DNA from: Myxococcus xanthus
GTDB lineage: Bacteria; Myxococcota; Myxococcia; Myxococcales; Myxococcaceae
Length of the DNA stretch: 64,000 bases
Direction of reading: 5' to 3'
NCBI RefSeq assembly: GCF_006402735.1
Contig: NZ_CP017174.1
Span: forward strand, 3,165,001-3,229,000
Both the position numbers and the translations under genes were made by a program. The notes beneath the pieces were generated by a model. The model was not told the origin of the DNA, ran no database searches, and saw only the letters and a list, made by a program, of their open reading frames with translations. Positions within the stretch are counted from its first letter, which is position 1. Each line of letters begins with the position of its first letter. Below, one piece after another: positions 1-10,130 of the stretch.

Positions 1-1178
1 TCCGGTCCCCAGATGGTGGTGAGCCGCTCCGCCTCCAACTCGCAACGGGCCTGCCTCCGATGCGCCGCCACGTAGCCCACGGTGAGCCCTAGAAGACACG
101 CCACGGCGGCGGAGGCGCCCACCCAGGCAAGGCGCCTTCCTGCGCGGGGGGCTAGCTCGGTCAGCAGCGCCTCCATCGATGGGAAGCGCTCTTCCGGCTG
201 GGCTCGCAAACCCCGCAGCACCGCGCGCCGCACACGGGCCGGGATTTTCGATTCGCGCTCTGGCGCGCGGATGCGTCCTTCCCGCGCGGCCTGACCCAAC
301 GCTTCCAGCGTCCGGCCCTCGAAGGGGCGCACGCCGTGGAGCGCTTCGTACAGTGCCACGCAGAAGCTGAACTGGTCCGAGCGCGCGTCCACGCCGTGTC
401 CCTGAAGCTGCTCGGGCGCCATGTACGCCGGCGTGCCCAGCAGCGCGCCCGAATGGGTCAGCGGCGAGTCCACCAGCGAGGCCGGCGCCGTCACCGTGTC
501 CAAGCGCGCTGGCGTGGCGTGGCCCAAGACTCGCCGGTGGGAGGGCCGGGCCAGACCGAAGTCCGTCACCCGCACGCGCCCATCCTTCCCGACCAGCACG
601 TTGCCCGGCTTGAAGTCGCGGTGGACCAGCCCGGCGGCGTGGGCGGCCGCCAGTCCCCGGCCCGCGTCCACGAACACGCGCACCACGTCCTGCCATGGAT
701 GCGGCGTCTCCAGCCACTCCGCCAGCGACGCGCCCTCCACCAGCTCCAGCGCCAGGAAGACGCAGTCATCGCAGACGCCCACGTCGTGGACGGTGACGAC
801 GTGCGGATGGGCCAGCCGGGCCAGGGCCTGAGCCTCGCGCAGCAGCCGCAGGCGCAGCTCCTCCAGGTGCCGGCCCTCGGGGCGCAGCAGCTTCAGCGCG
901 ACCCTTCGGTCCAGCTCCGGGTCATGGGCCGCGTACACCTCGCCCATGGCGCCCCGGCCAATGCGCTCCTGCACCACGTAGCGTGAGAGCTGGGTGCCCG
1001 GGGTCACCAGCGGGCCATCGACGGGCAGGGACGCGGCCTCCGGCGCACTGGCGCCCAGGGCCAGGTGCTCCTGGCAGCGCTCACATCCCTCCACGTGGGC
1101 CAGTACGCGCGTGCGGTGCGCGTCCGGGAGCGCCCCTTCGAGGAAGTCGCTCAGTGTCGTCTCGCTCGGGCACCCCAT
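1..1178 (-). CDS. Serine/threonine protein kinase, membrane-anchored (3' end outside window)
   Basis: Eukaryotic-type Ser/Thr kinase that phosphorylates protein targets in the cytoplasm. The N-terminus (about residues 24-40) holds a zinc-finger-like HVEGCERC motif of the anti-sigma type. The kinase domain (about 65-320) shows the glycine loop GRGAMGEVY, the invariant Lys in VALKLL, the catalytic loop HRDFKPGN, DFG in VTDFGLA, and APE in AYMAPEQ, so it should be active. A hydrophobic stretch near residues 345-365 (VGASAAVACLLGLTVGYVAA) looks like a single membrane span; the C-terminal sensor part runs off the left edge. The ATG start at 1178 lies 57 bp from the neighbouring PHP gene, which reads in the same direction. 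Kinases of this build are abundant in myxobacteria; the signal it senses cannot be told. Confidence 0.93.
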   Translation of the reverse strand, partial: MGCPSETTLSDFLEGALPDAHRTRVLAHVEGCERCQEHLALGASAPEAASLPVDGPLVTPGTQLSRYVVQERIGRGAMGEVYAAHDPELDRRVALKLLRPEGRHLEELRLRLLREAQALARLAHPHVVTVHDVGVCDDCVFLALELVEGASLAEWLETPHPWQDVVRVFVDAGRGLAAAHAAGLVHRDFKPGNVLVGKDGRVRVTDFGLARPSHRRVLGHATPARLDTVTAPASLVDSPLTHSGALLGTPAYMAPEQLQGHGVDARSDQFSFCVALYEALHGVRPFEGRTLEALGQAAREGRIRAPERESKIPARVRRAVLRGLRAQPEERFPSMEALLTELAPRAGRRLAWVGASAAVACLLGLTVGYVAAHRRQARCELEAERLTTIWGP

Positions 1179-1235
1179 GGCGGCCCGGAGACTAACAAAA
1201 TCCCGGAATTTTCACTTTTGCCCGCCTGTGACGGC

Positions 1236-2054
1236 TCAGGCCTGGGCGCGTGACTTGAGGCGGGCGAAGAGCTCGGGAGGCATGGAGGCGGTGCCCAGCC
1301 GGTGGTCGGCGGAGATGGCCTCGCCGTGGAAGTCGCTGCCAGCGGTGGGGACCAGGTCCAGCTCCTTGGCCAGGCTGAGATACTTCTGGCGCACGCTGGG
1401 GTTGTGGTCCTCGTGCAGCACCTCGAGGCCCGCCAGTCCCGCCAGGGCGAGCGCGCGGATCTCCAGCCGCTCCATGCGCGATGAACCCGGGTGGGCGAGG
1501 GTGGCCGTGCCGCCCGCGTTGCGGATGAGGCGGATGGCGTCCTCGCCGGCCAGCTTGAAGCGCTCCACCCAGGCCGCGCCGCGCATGCCCAGGAAGCGGT
1601 CGAAGGCCTCCTTCACGTCCACCACCCAGCCGCGGTCCACCAGCACGCGGGCCAGATGGGGACGTCCCAGCTGCGCGTCGCCGGCCACCGCCCGGACGTG
1701 CTCCATGCGCACGGGGTAGCCCAGCTGCCGCATGCGCTCCAGCAGGGCTTCCATGCGCTGCTCGCGCTCCAGCCGGAGCCGGTCGGCGAAGCGAGCGATG
1801 TCCTCGTCGTCCGGCCTCAGGAAGTGCCCCAGGATGTGGCACTCGCGTCCATGAATGAACGCGGAGATTTCGATGCCTGGCACCAGCTCCACGCCGTGGG
1901 CGCGCGCCGCCACCTCGGCCTCGGCCAACCCCGCGACGGTGTCGTGGTCGGTAATCGCCAACACCGTCACCCCGGCGGCGGCCGCCCGCGCCAGCAGCTC
2001 CGTGGGCGCATATTGACCGTCGCTGGCGGTGGTGTGCGAGTGCAGGTCAATCAC
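1236..2054 (-). CDS. PHP-domain metal-dependent phosphoesterase
   Basis: A 272-residue PHP-family phosphoesterase, the group that includes TrpH/YciV (RNase AM), which removes nucleotides or phosphate from small RNAs or 3',5'-nucleoside bisphosphates. Metal-binding motifs visible in order: DLHSHTTASDG at the N-terminus, ITDHDT near residue 38, PGIEISA near 58, HILGH near 72, LAHPG near 186 and GSDFHG near 237. That is the complete PHP set, and the length fits the family. The start is GTG, directly before IDLHSHT, so the first motif begins at residue 4. The gene is 57 bp upstream of the Ser/Thr kinase on the same strand and may be cotranscribed with it. The exact substrate is inferred only from the family. 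Confidence 0.92.
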   Translation of the reverse strand: MIDLHSHTTASDGQYAPTELLARAAAAGVTVLAITDHDTVAGLAEAEVAARAHGVELVPGIEISAFIHGRECHILGHFLRPDDEDIARFADRLRLEREQRMEALLERMRQLGYPVRMEHVRAVAGDAQLGRPHLARVLVDRGWVVDVKEAFDRFLGMRGAAWVERFKLAGEDAIRLIRNAGGTATLAHPGSSRMERLEIRALALAGLAGLEVLHEDHNPSVRQKYLSLAKELDLVPTAGSDFHGEAISADHRLGTASMPPELFARLKSRAQA

Positions 2055-2172
2055 GGCGGGCTCCAGGGTGTGGGGGGAATGTTTCCCATACGCGACCTAT
2101 GCCGGGTTTCACACCAACTTGCGGCATGGGGGGTGCCGCCGCCACCCAGGGTGTGGCTACTGTCCGAGCCCT

Positions 2173-2460
2173 ATGGGCAAGAAGTCCGATACGACCATCG
2201 AGAACCGGGTCTACCTCTTCGAGTCATTGGCGAGCAGCTACGTCGCGTCCGCCACCGAGGTCTTGTCCTCGGAGGACCCCGCGGTGCGGCAGCGCGCGCG
2301 CCGGGCCCTGGCGGAGCTGGCCTTCGTGTCCTGTGTCATGGCGGACACTTCGCATCTGCCGGCCGAGCAGGTTCGGGCCCAGGTGCTCGGCGCGCCCGAG
2401 CGCGTCCCGGAGGCTCCTTCGAAGGTGTCCGGCGGCGCGGCCCGGAAGCGCAACAAGTAG
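2173..2460 (+). CDS. Small hypothetical protein (95 aa)
   Basis: Not recognised. It encodes about 95 residues with a helical, Ala/Glu-rich centre (a stretch around ARRALAELAFVSCVMADT) and a basic tail ending in ARKRNK. The start at 2173 was chosen over upstream in-frame codons because the sequence before it lies in the divergent promoter region with the PHP gene and has atypical codon use. Third-position GC is high throughout, which supports translation, although no convincing Shine-Dalgarno sequence precedes the ATG. It sits 63 bp upstream of the OsmC-like gene in the same direction. No signal peptide or membrane segment is seen. Confidence 0.6.
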   Translation: MGKKSDTTIENRVYLFESLASSYVASATEVLSSEDPAVRQRARRALAELAFVSCVMADTSHLPAEQVRAQVLGAPERVPEAPSKVSGGAARKRNK

Positions 2461-2523
2461 CGGCCCCTAGCGTGGTTCGGGGTGGTATGTCGGCGGAGCC
2501 CTTTTGCTTCGAGGAGCGCCGAC

Positions 2524-2958
2524 ATGAGCCCGCCGCAGACGCCCGCCACGGGCGTGGTGATGACGCTGGTCAGCCAGCCCCAGTTCAAGACGCAGCTCAC
2601 CCATGGCCCGTCGGGCACGGTGAATCAGACGGAGGCGCCGCGCGACAACGGCGGCACCGGTGGCAGCTTCTCTCCCACGGACCTGGTGGGCGCGGCGCTG
2701 ATGTCATGCGCGGTGACGACGATGCACCTGTTCGCCTCGCGTGAAGGCATTGCCCTGGGCGAGGTGAGCGCTCGGGTGGAGAAGCGGATGTCACCGCCGC
2801 CGCGCCGCATCGCCGAGCTGGTGCTGGACATCCAGATGCCGGCCGGCCTGTCTGCCGAGCACCGGGCCACACTGGAGAAGGTGGGCCGCGAGTGCCCGGT
2901 GGCCCGCAGCCTCCACCCGGACGTGAAGCTGCCGCTGACGTTCAGCTATCCGGACTGA
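2524..2958 (+). CDS. OsmC family protein
   Basis: OsmC/Ohr-fold protein of 144 residues. The family includes thiol peroxidases that reduce organic hydroperoxides and YhfA-type relatives of unknown substrate. The typical segment after the N-terminal beta strands, GSFSPTDLVGAALMSCAVTTM, carries the first conserved Cys near residue 61. The second, CPVARSLHP, lies in the C-terminal third and fits the peroxidatic pair. The ATG at 2524 follows a GAGGAG-like ribosome site; an earlier in-frame ATG at 2482 would add residues that do not belong to the family. It is probably cytoplasmic. The preceding small gene is in the same direction, but no regulatory site is obvious. Confidence 0.9.
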   Translation: MSPPQTPATGVVMTLVSQPQFKTQLTHGPSGTVNQTEAPRDNGGTGGSFSPTDLVGAALMSCAVTTMHLFASREGIALGEVSARVEKRMSPPPRRIAELVLDIQMPAGLSAEHRATLEKVGRECPVARSLHPDVKLPLTFSYPD

Positions 2959-3064
2959 GGACGCCAGGCCGCTTGCCCTCCAGGGGGCCTGCCCGCGAAT
3001 GCTGCGGGTGGGCCCCTTCGTGTTCATCCTCCCCGGCTGCGGGGCTCGTCCTGGAGGACATGGC

Positions 3065-3592
3065 ATGCATGCGAAGCGGCTGGGCATCTACCTCAATGAC
3101 CACCTGGCGGGCTCGGTGGGCGGGCTGGAGCTGGCAATCCGCACGGAGGCGGAGAACCACGGCAACCTGCTGGGCCGCTACCTGGCGACGCTCATCCCCG
3201 AGCTGAAGGAAGACCAGTCCACGCTGCTGTCGGTGATGGACGCCCTGGCGCTGAAGCGGGATGGGCTGAAGACGCGCGCCGCGTGGGCCGTGGAGAAGGT
3301 GAGCCGGCTGAAGCTGAACGGAACGCTGGTGCGCTATTCGCCCCTGAGCCGGCTGCTGGAATTGGAAGGCTTGTGCTCGGCCACGGAGGGCCGCTTGTCT
3401 CTCTGGCGCACGCTGGCGCGCGTGTCGGTGAAGGACGCCCGGCTCGCGGTGTTTCCCTTCGAGTCGCTCGTGCAGCGCGGCGAGGCGCAGCGCTCCGTGC
3501 TCCAGCGCTTGCGGGCCCAGGCGGCTGACGTGGCCTTCGCGGAGGAGCCGCAACCCTTCGGCTCGGGGGAGCCCCTCGTCGCGGACCACTGA
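3065..3592 (+). CDS. Conserved-looking helical protein of unknown function (175 aa)
   Basis: Not recognised by name. The 175-residue product is predominantly helical and amphipathic, with runs such as GLELAIRTEAENHGN, LIPELKEDQSTLL and DALALKRDGLK that suggest a four-helix bundle of about 120 residues followed by a shorter tail. No signal peptide or membrane span is present, so it should be cytoplasmic. The ATG at 3065 was chosen because GGAGG lies about 8 bp upstream; the alternative start at 2999 would add a hydrophobic leader without its own ribosome site. It ends just before a strong hairpin shared with convergent speA. A helical-bundle stress-related role is only a guess. Confidence 0.75.
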   Translation: MHAKRLGIYLNDHLAGSVGGLELAIRTEAENHGNLLGRYLATLIPELKEDQSTLLSVMDALALKRDGLKTRAAWAVEKVSRLKLNGTLVRYSPLSRLLELEGLCSATEGRLSLWRTLARVSVKDARLAVFPFESLVQRGEAQRSVLQRLRAQAADVAFAEEPQPFGSGEPLVADH

Positions 3593-3613
3593 TGGACACC
3601 CGGGCATGAAGAA

Positions 3614-3642
3614 GCCCCCTGCCGCGGTGAGCGACAGGGGGC
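3614..3642. terminator. Bidirectional terminator hairpin between convergent genes
   Basis: Perfect 8-bp inverted repeat (GCCCCCTG at 3614-3621 and CAGGGGGC at 3635-3642) with a 13-nt loop, in the 73-bp gap between the ends of the plus-strand helical protein and minus-strand speA. There is no T-tract on either side, so it may act as a stem-type or Rho-assisted terminator. Confidence 0.6.
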
Positions 3643-3665
3643 GGGACTTCATTCTGGCGCGGGGC

Positions 3666-5696
<2,031 letters not shown>

Positions 5697-5933
5697 CGGC
5701 GTCTCGAGGCTCCCAGGGTGGGGGGTGGACTCCCATGAACAACGGAAACGGTCACGGGAATCGCGCGGGAACTATCGGAAAGCCCCTCGGTATTCAACAG
5801 CCGCCTGTGCGGAGGGCAAGCGGGCTGGCGGGGCGGCCGCCCGGTGCTCCTCCTCCCTCGGGCCGACCCTCCATTCAATTCCTACCCTTTTCCCGTGAGT
5901 CCTGAGGGACGCGTGGAAACAAGGGGAGGGTAC

Positions 5934-7004
5934 ATGGAGTCGTCCGCACGCAGGGAAGAAGCGGTGCTGACCCCGCGGGAAATCTACGAGCGGCTGGATC
6001 GCTTCGTCATTGGCCAGGACGCCGCCAAGCGCGCCGTGGCCATTGCGGCCCACAATCACCTCAAGCGTCTTCTGGCGCGAAGGCTGCGCCGGACGTCGCT
6101 CATCAAGAAATCCAACATCTTGCTGATGGGGCCCACTGGGAGCGGCAAGACGCACATCGCCCGCAACCTGGCGGACATCCTCCACGTGCCGTTCACCACC
6201 GTGGACGCCACCGAGTACACGGAGGCCGGCTACTACGGGAAGGATGTGGAGGTGATGATCTCCGACCTCCTCTTCAAGGCGAACCACTCCGTGGAGGACA
6301 CCCAGCGGGGCATCATCTTCATCGACGAGGTGGACAAGATTGCCCGCCGCTCCCAGGGCGCCCGCAACGGCGCGGGCAGCCGCGACATCGGCGGCGAGGG
6401 TGTCCAGCAGTCACTGCTGAAGCTGCTGGAGGGCCGCGAGGTGTACGTGCCCCTCAACGTCACCCAGGCCTGGAACAAGAGCGACTTCGTGCAGGTGGAC
6501 ACGCGCGACATCCTCTTCATCTGCGCGGGCACGTTCAGTGACTTGCACGACGACGGGGATGAGGGGCGCCGCGCCATGGGCTTTGGCGCGGAGGACACGG
6601 CGAAGCGCAGGCAGAAGCGCATCAGCACCCGCCAGTTGACGGACTTCGGCATGCTGGCGGAATTCCTCGGCCGCCTTCCGGTGATGGTGCAGCTGGAGCG
6701 GCTGGGCGAGGAGGACCTGATTCGCGTGCTCACCGAGCCGCCGGACTCCATCGTGCGCGAGTTCCGCGAGCTGCTGTCCATGGATGACCTGGAGGTGGAC
6801 TTCGCCGACCCGGGCCTGCGCGAGGTGGTGCGCTATTCCGTGGAGCGCGGGCTGGGCGCGCGAGGATTACGGTCCATCCTGGAGCACGTCATGGCGGACG
6901 TCATGTTCGAGGCGCCCGAGCGGCGGCGGCGCCAGGTGACGGTGGACGCGGGCTTCGTGCGAGAGCGGCTGCGAGGGCTGGATTCGACGCAGCTGAACGT
7001 GTGA
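5934..7004 (+). CDS. ClpX-like AAA+ unfoldase lacking the zinc-binding domain
   Basis: AAA+ ATPase of 356 residues closely resembling the ATPase core of ClpX, which unfolds substrates and feeds them into ClpP. Walker A is GPTGSGKT, Walker B is IIFIDEVDK, and sensor 2 lies in GLGARGLRSI. The IGF loop that docks on ClpP is present as MGFG, so ClpP interaction is plausible. Three features differ from housekeeping ClpX (about 420 residues): the N-terminal zinc-binding domain is missing, the pore loop is GYYG rather than GYVG, and the RKH loop before the FVQVDT strand is replaced by a segment without the motif. The beginning (LTPREIYERLDRFVIGQDAAKRA) resembles HslU. The ATG at 5934 follows AAGGGGAGGG. 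The stop is 1 bp from the convergent CvpA gene. It is most likely a specialised ClpX paralogue. Confidence 0.9.
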   Translation: MESSARREEAVLTPREIYERLDRFVIGQDAAKRAVAIAAHNHLKRLLARRLRRTSLIKKSNILLMGPTGSGKTHIARNLADILHVPFTTVDATEYTEAGYYGKDVEVMISDLLFKANHSVEDTQRGIIFIDEVDKIARRSQGARNGAGSRDIGGEGVQQSLLKLLEGREVYVPLNVTQAWNKSDFVQVDTRDILFICAGTFSDLHDDGDEGRRAMGFGAEDTAKRRQKRISTRQLTDFGMLAEFLGRLPVMVQLERLGEEDLIRVLTEPPDSIVREFRELLSMDDLEVDFADPGLREVVRYSVERGLGARGLRSILEHVMADVMFEAPERRRRQVTVDAGFVRERLRGLDSTQLNV

Positions 7005-7005
7005 G

Positions 7006-7761
7006 TCAGGGCTCGCGCTCGGAGGCACGGGCCGCGGCGCCCAACCGGGCCGCCACGTCCGGGTCCTGGATGAGCTGGAGCACACCGTCGTGGCGCAGCA
7101 GCGCGGCGGTGTCTCCTCGCGCCAGGGCCTGCTTCAGCTTCGGGTCCTGCAGCAGGCGCTGGAAGCGAGGGTCCTTGCGCAGGGCCTTGTAGGCCGGGTC
7201 GTCCTGGAGCTTCCCCGCGCGCTTCGGATCGCTGGCGGCCTTGGCGACCTCCACCAGGTTCTTCACCGGGGCGAACTGCGTCATCTCGAAGAGGTTGTAG
7301 CGGCGGGCGACCTCGATGGAGAGCGACTCCTTCGGGGACAGGCCCACGCGGCGGCCCGCGATGACGACGTGCTGTTCGAAGAAGGCGATGGCGCTGAGGA
7401 CGACCCAGGCGATGATGCCCATCTTCGCGCCGCCCAGCACGAAGCCGAGGAAGCGGTCCACGCCCCGGTTCTCATTGTGCTGACCGGTGGAGAGGATGCG
7501 CAGCAGCAGCGCGCCCAGGGCGTAGCGCACCGCGAGCCACGTGCAGATGAACAGGAGCACCGTGCCCACGATGGCGCCCAGGAACAGTGGGCTGCCCAGG
7601 GCTTCGGCCAGGTGTGGGGCCGACACGGGTCCCAGGCGGCGGGAAGCGAAGTAGCCCACCGCCAGGCCCACCACGTTGGCGACCTGACGCGACGCCCCGG
7701 TGATGGCGCCGATCATGGCGAAGAACAGCACCAGTCCGAGGATGATGAGGTCGATGACCAT
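7006..7761 (-). CDS. CvpA family membrane protein
   Basis: CvpA-type inner-membrane protein of 251 residues. Four hydrophobic segments occupy the first ~140 residues, beginning IIGLVLFF-like near residue 6, then NVVGLAVGYFAS, a long GAIVGTVLLFICTWLAV span and a fourth, IIAWVVLSAIAFF. After these comes a soluble, charged C-terminal half with repeated LQDP/RDP turns. CvpA was named for colicin V export; elsewhere it is linked to envelope stress tolerance, and its biochemistry is not settled. It is 14 bp downstream of the J-domain gene on the same strand, so the Hsp70-like, J-domain and CvpA genes may form one operon (11738 to 7006). Its stop codon almost touches that of the convergent ClpX-like gene. 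Confidence 0.88.
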   Translation of the reverse strand: MVIDLIILGLVLFFAMIGAITGASRQVANVVGLAVGYFASRRLGPVSAPHLAEALGSPLFLGAIVGTVLLFICTWLAVRYALGALLLRILSTGQHNENRGVDRFLGFVLGGAKMGIIAWVVLSAIAFFEQHVVIAGRRVGLSPKESLSIEVARRYNLFEMTQFAPVKNLVEVAKAASDPKRAGKLQDDPAYKALRKDPRFQRLLQDPKLKQALARGDTAALLRHDGVLQLIQDPDVAARLGAAARASEREP

Positions 7762-7775
7762 GGGCGCAGCCGCCG

Positions 7776-10109
7776 TCAGCGGATCTTGAACGAGCCGCCC
7801 TTGTCACGGGACTCGTCCTGGGACTGCTTCTGGACCTCCGCCAGCCGCTCCTTGTAGCGGGCGTTGGAGGGCTCATAGGTGAGCGCCATCTTCAGGTTCC
7901 GCTCGGCGGCGGACCAGTTGCTTGCGTCCGCGTCCTTCTGCGCCTGCTGGAAGAACTGGCGTCCCTTGGGGTGGGTGCCGATCTGCTCTTCCTGCTCCTT
8001 TTTGGCGGCGGCCTTGGTCTCCGCTTCGGAGGCCTCGGTGAAGCGCAGCTTCTGGGCGCGCTCGGGGCCCGTCACGTCGACGACGTACTTCTTGCGCTTC
8101 GTGTCATCGCGCAGGACGTAGTAGGCCTCGGTGACGCGCTTGTAGAGCTCGTTGATGCGCTCCTTCAGCTCCTTGGAGTCCATGTGGAAGAAGCGGTCCG
8201 GGTGGTAGGTGCGGCTCTCCCGGTAGAAGGCGCGCTTGATGTCCGCGGGCGTGGCGGTCCGCTCCAGCATGAGCACTTCGAAGTAGTCGATCTGGTCCAG
8301 CTTCGCGCAGCGCGATTCCAGGTCGGCGAGCTGCTGGATGTCCAGGCCCGGGCTCGTTGACGCAGCAGGCGCCGGCGGTGGCGTGACCGCCGTGGCCGCG
8401 GCAGGGGCGACGGGCGGGACGATGGGCGCCACGGAAGGAGTCGAGGGCACCGCGCCGGATGGAGCGCGTGGGGCCGGCGTCAGCGGTGCGATGCCTGGGA
8501 CGGCGGGCGCGACGGACGGGGGAGGGCGCGGCGGCGTGGCGCCGGCGGGCACCAGCGCTGGAAGGGACATGGTGGGCCGTGCCCCGGGCTTCTGCTGTGG
8601 GGCCGTGGAGGGCGCCACGGGAGGAGCGACCTGTCCCAGCGCGAGTACGGGAGGCGGCCTCGACGCCGGTGCTGTTCCTTGGGGGCGCGCCGGTGCGGAA
8701 GGTACGGCGCCTGCCTGCGGCGCGGCTGCGGGGATTGCCGGGGCGACCGTCGGGACCGTCCTCGTCTGGACCGGTGCGCGGGGCGCTACCGGGGCAACGG
8801 AGGGGACGACGCCTGTTGATGAGGGCGACGCCGGAGCGCCCACGGGGGCGATGGATGGCACTGCTCCCGCGACTGGGGACGCAGCGGCTCCAACGGGAGC
8901 GACGGGGGGAATGACTCCGGCCGAGGATGGCGATGCTGTCGAGCCCACGGGCGCGATGGAGGGCACTGCGCCCGCGAGTGGAAAGGCGGCCCCCACGGGA
9001 GCAATGGGGGGAGCGACACCAGCCGAGGATGGCGACGCTGTTGCACCCACGGGCGCGATGGCAGGGGCAACGGCGGGGATGGCGCCCATGGTGGGCCGCT
9101 GCGCCGGAGGAACAGCACCGGCCGGACGCGGAGGAGGCGTGTTTCCTCCTGCTGCTGCCGGGCGAGGCGCGGGCGTTGGTGCTCCCGCGGCATTTGGATT
9201 CGAGCCCTGGCGCGGGGCGGACGTGTGGGCTCCAGTGGCAGTGGCGCCAGCCGTCGCGACGCGTGGCACAGGCGTACTCGCGCCAGCGGCGGGGGAGGCC
9301 GGTGCCGGTCGCGAAGCGGGCGTGGTGGTGCCTGCGGGGGCCACGCGGGGGACAGGTGTGTTGGCGCCTGCGCCCGTCACCTGTCTCGGTACGGGCGTGG
9401 CGGCGCCTGCCGCTCCAGCGACCGGACGCGGTACGGGCGTGGCAGCCCCAGCTGCTCCGGCAGGTGGGCGCGGCACGGGTGTCCGAGCGTCAGCACCAGT
9501 TGCACTCGCACGAACCGCCGCCGTACCCGGCGCGGACGCCGAGATCCCTGTGCCAGCTCCCGCCGGGCGCGGCACCGGAGTCGTGGCGACCGCGGCGGAT
9601 GGCGCATCTCCAGCAGCACTATGTTGCCCCGGCACTGCGCCAGTTGCCGGCTGCCTCGCGGAAGTGCTCGTCGCGGCGCCCACAGCTGGAATCGCCGGCA
9701 GCGCCGCGGGCGTGCCTCGCGGCGCAATCACCGAACCCGGCACCGACGGCACCGCACCCGACGCCGGACGTGCCGGCGTCGCCGCGGGACTCGCACCCGG
9801 CGCCGTCGCACGTCCAGGAGTGGAAGGCGCACCCTCTCCTGTGCCCGTCCGCACCGTGGGAATCCCTGTCGTCGTGGCCCGGGGTGGCACCGGGGGCGTC
9901 ACGCCGGTGGGACGTGCGACAGGTGTTCCCTGGGGCCGAGGCGGCGGAGTCGGCGCGCTGGCGGCGGGCGACGACGGAATCGTCCCGGGCGTGACGGGGC
10001 CGGGCACGGCGGCCGTCACGCGCGGGACGGCGGGCCGGGCGGGCGTGGCCGGTGTCTCGGGCGTGGCTCCCGGCGGTTTGCCGGCGCTGGGGTCTGAAGG
10101 CTCGGACAT
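7776..10109 (-). CDS. J-domain (DnaJ-like) protein with long Pro/Ala-rich repeat region
   Basis: A 777-residue Hsp40-type co-chaperone. The first ~580 residues are low complexity, rich in Pro, Ala, Thr, Gly and Val, with many TPVPRP-like units and imperfect repeats of about 35 residues. A J-domain follows at about 603-672 (IDYFEVLMLERTATPADIKRAF, with the essential HPD in TYHPDRF), so it should stimulate an Hsp70 ATPase. The C-terminal ~90 residues form TPR-like helices (AERNLKMALTYEPSNARYKE). No signal peptide or membrane span is visible. The gene lies 21 bp downstream of the Hsp70-like gene on the same strand, which makes the two proteins likely partners. Glycine/phenylalanine and zinc-finger regions of classical DnaJ are absent. 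The role of the disordered region is unknown; a tether or condensate-forming segment is possible. Confidence 0.9.
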   Translation of the reverse strand: MSEPSDPSAGKPPGATPETPATPARPAVPRVTAAVPGPVTPGTIPSSPAASAPTPPPRPQGTPVARPTGVTPPVPPRATTTGIPTVRTGTGEGAPSTPGRATAPGASPAATPARPASGAVPSVPGSVIAPRGTPAALPAIPAVGAATSTSARQPATGAVPGQHSAAGDAPSAAVATTPVPRPAGAGTGISASAPGTAAVRASATGADARTPVPRPPAGAAGAATPVPRPVAGAAGAATPVPRQVTGAGANTPVPRVAPAGTTTPASRPAPASPAAGASTPVPRVATAGATATGAHTSAPRQGSNPNAAGAPTPAPRPAAAGGNTPPPRPAGAVPPAQRPTMGAIPAVAPAIAPVGATASPSSAGVAPPIAPVGAAFPLAGAVPSIAPVGSTASPSSAGVIPPVAPVGAAASPVAGAVPSIAPVGAPASPSSTGVVPSVAPVAPRAPVQTRTVPTVAPAIPAAAPQAGAVPSAPARPQGTAPASRPPPVLALGQVAPPVAPSTAPQQKPGARPTMSLPALVPAGATPPRPPPSVAPAVPGIAPLTPAPRAPSGAVPSTPSVAPIVPPVAPAAATAVTPPPAPAASTSPGLDIQQLADLESRCAKLDQIDYFEVLMLERTATPADIKRAFYRESRTYHPDRFFHMDSKELKERINELYKRVTEAYYVLRDDTKRKKYVVDVTGPERAQKLRFTEASEAETKAAAKKEQEEQIGTHPKGRQFFQQAQKDADASNWSAAERNLKMALTYEPSNARYKERLAEVQKQSQDESRDKGGSFKIR
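8838..9150 (-). repeat. In-frame tandem repeats (~105 bp) within the J-domain gene
   Basis: The coding strand encodes imperfect tandem units of about 35 residues built from IAPVGA, ASPSSAGV and AGAVPS elements. On the plus strand the unit start CCCACGGG recurs at 8839, 8944 and 9046, giving spacings of 105 and 102 bp (multiples of 3). A second set of shorter TPVPR-type units lies around 9240-9500. These are protein repeats, not a CRISPR array. Confidence 0.75.
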
Positions 10110-10130
10110 CGGCGTGGTCGAGTCGCGGCC

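Noticed and set aside
8838..9150. Possible CRISPR array
   Set aside because: Repeats are in frame, about 105 bp apart, and encode imperfect protein repeats. There are no short identical repeats with unrelated spacers and no cas genes.
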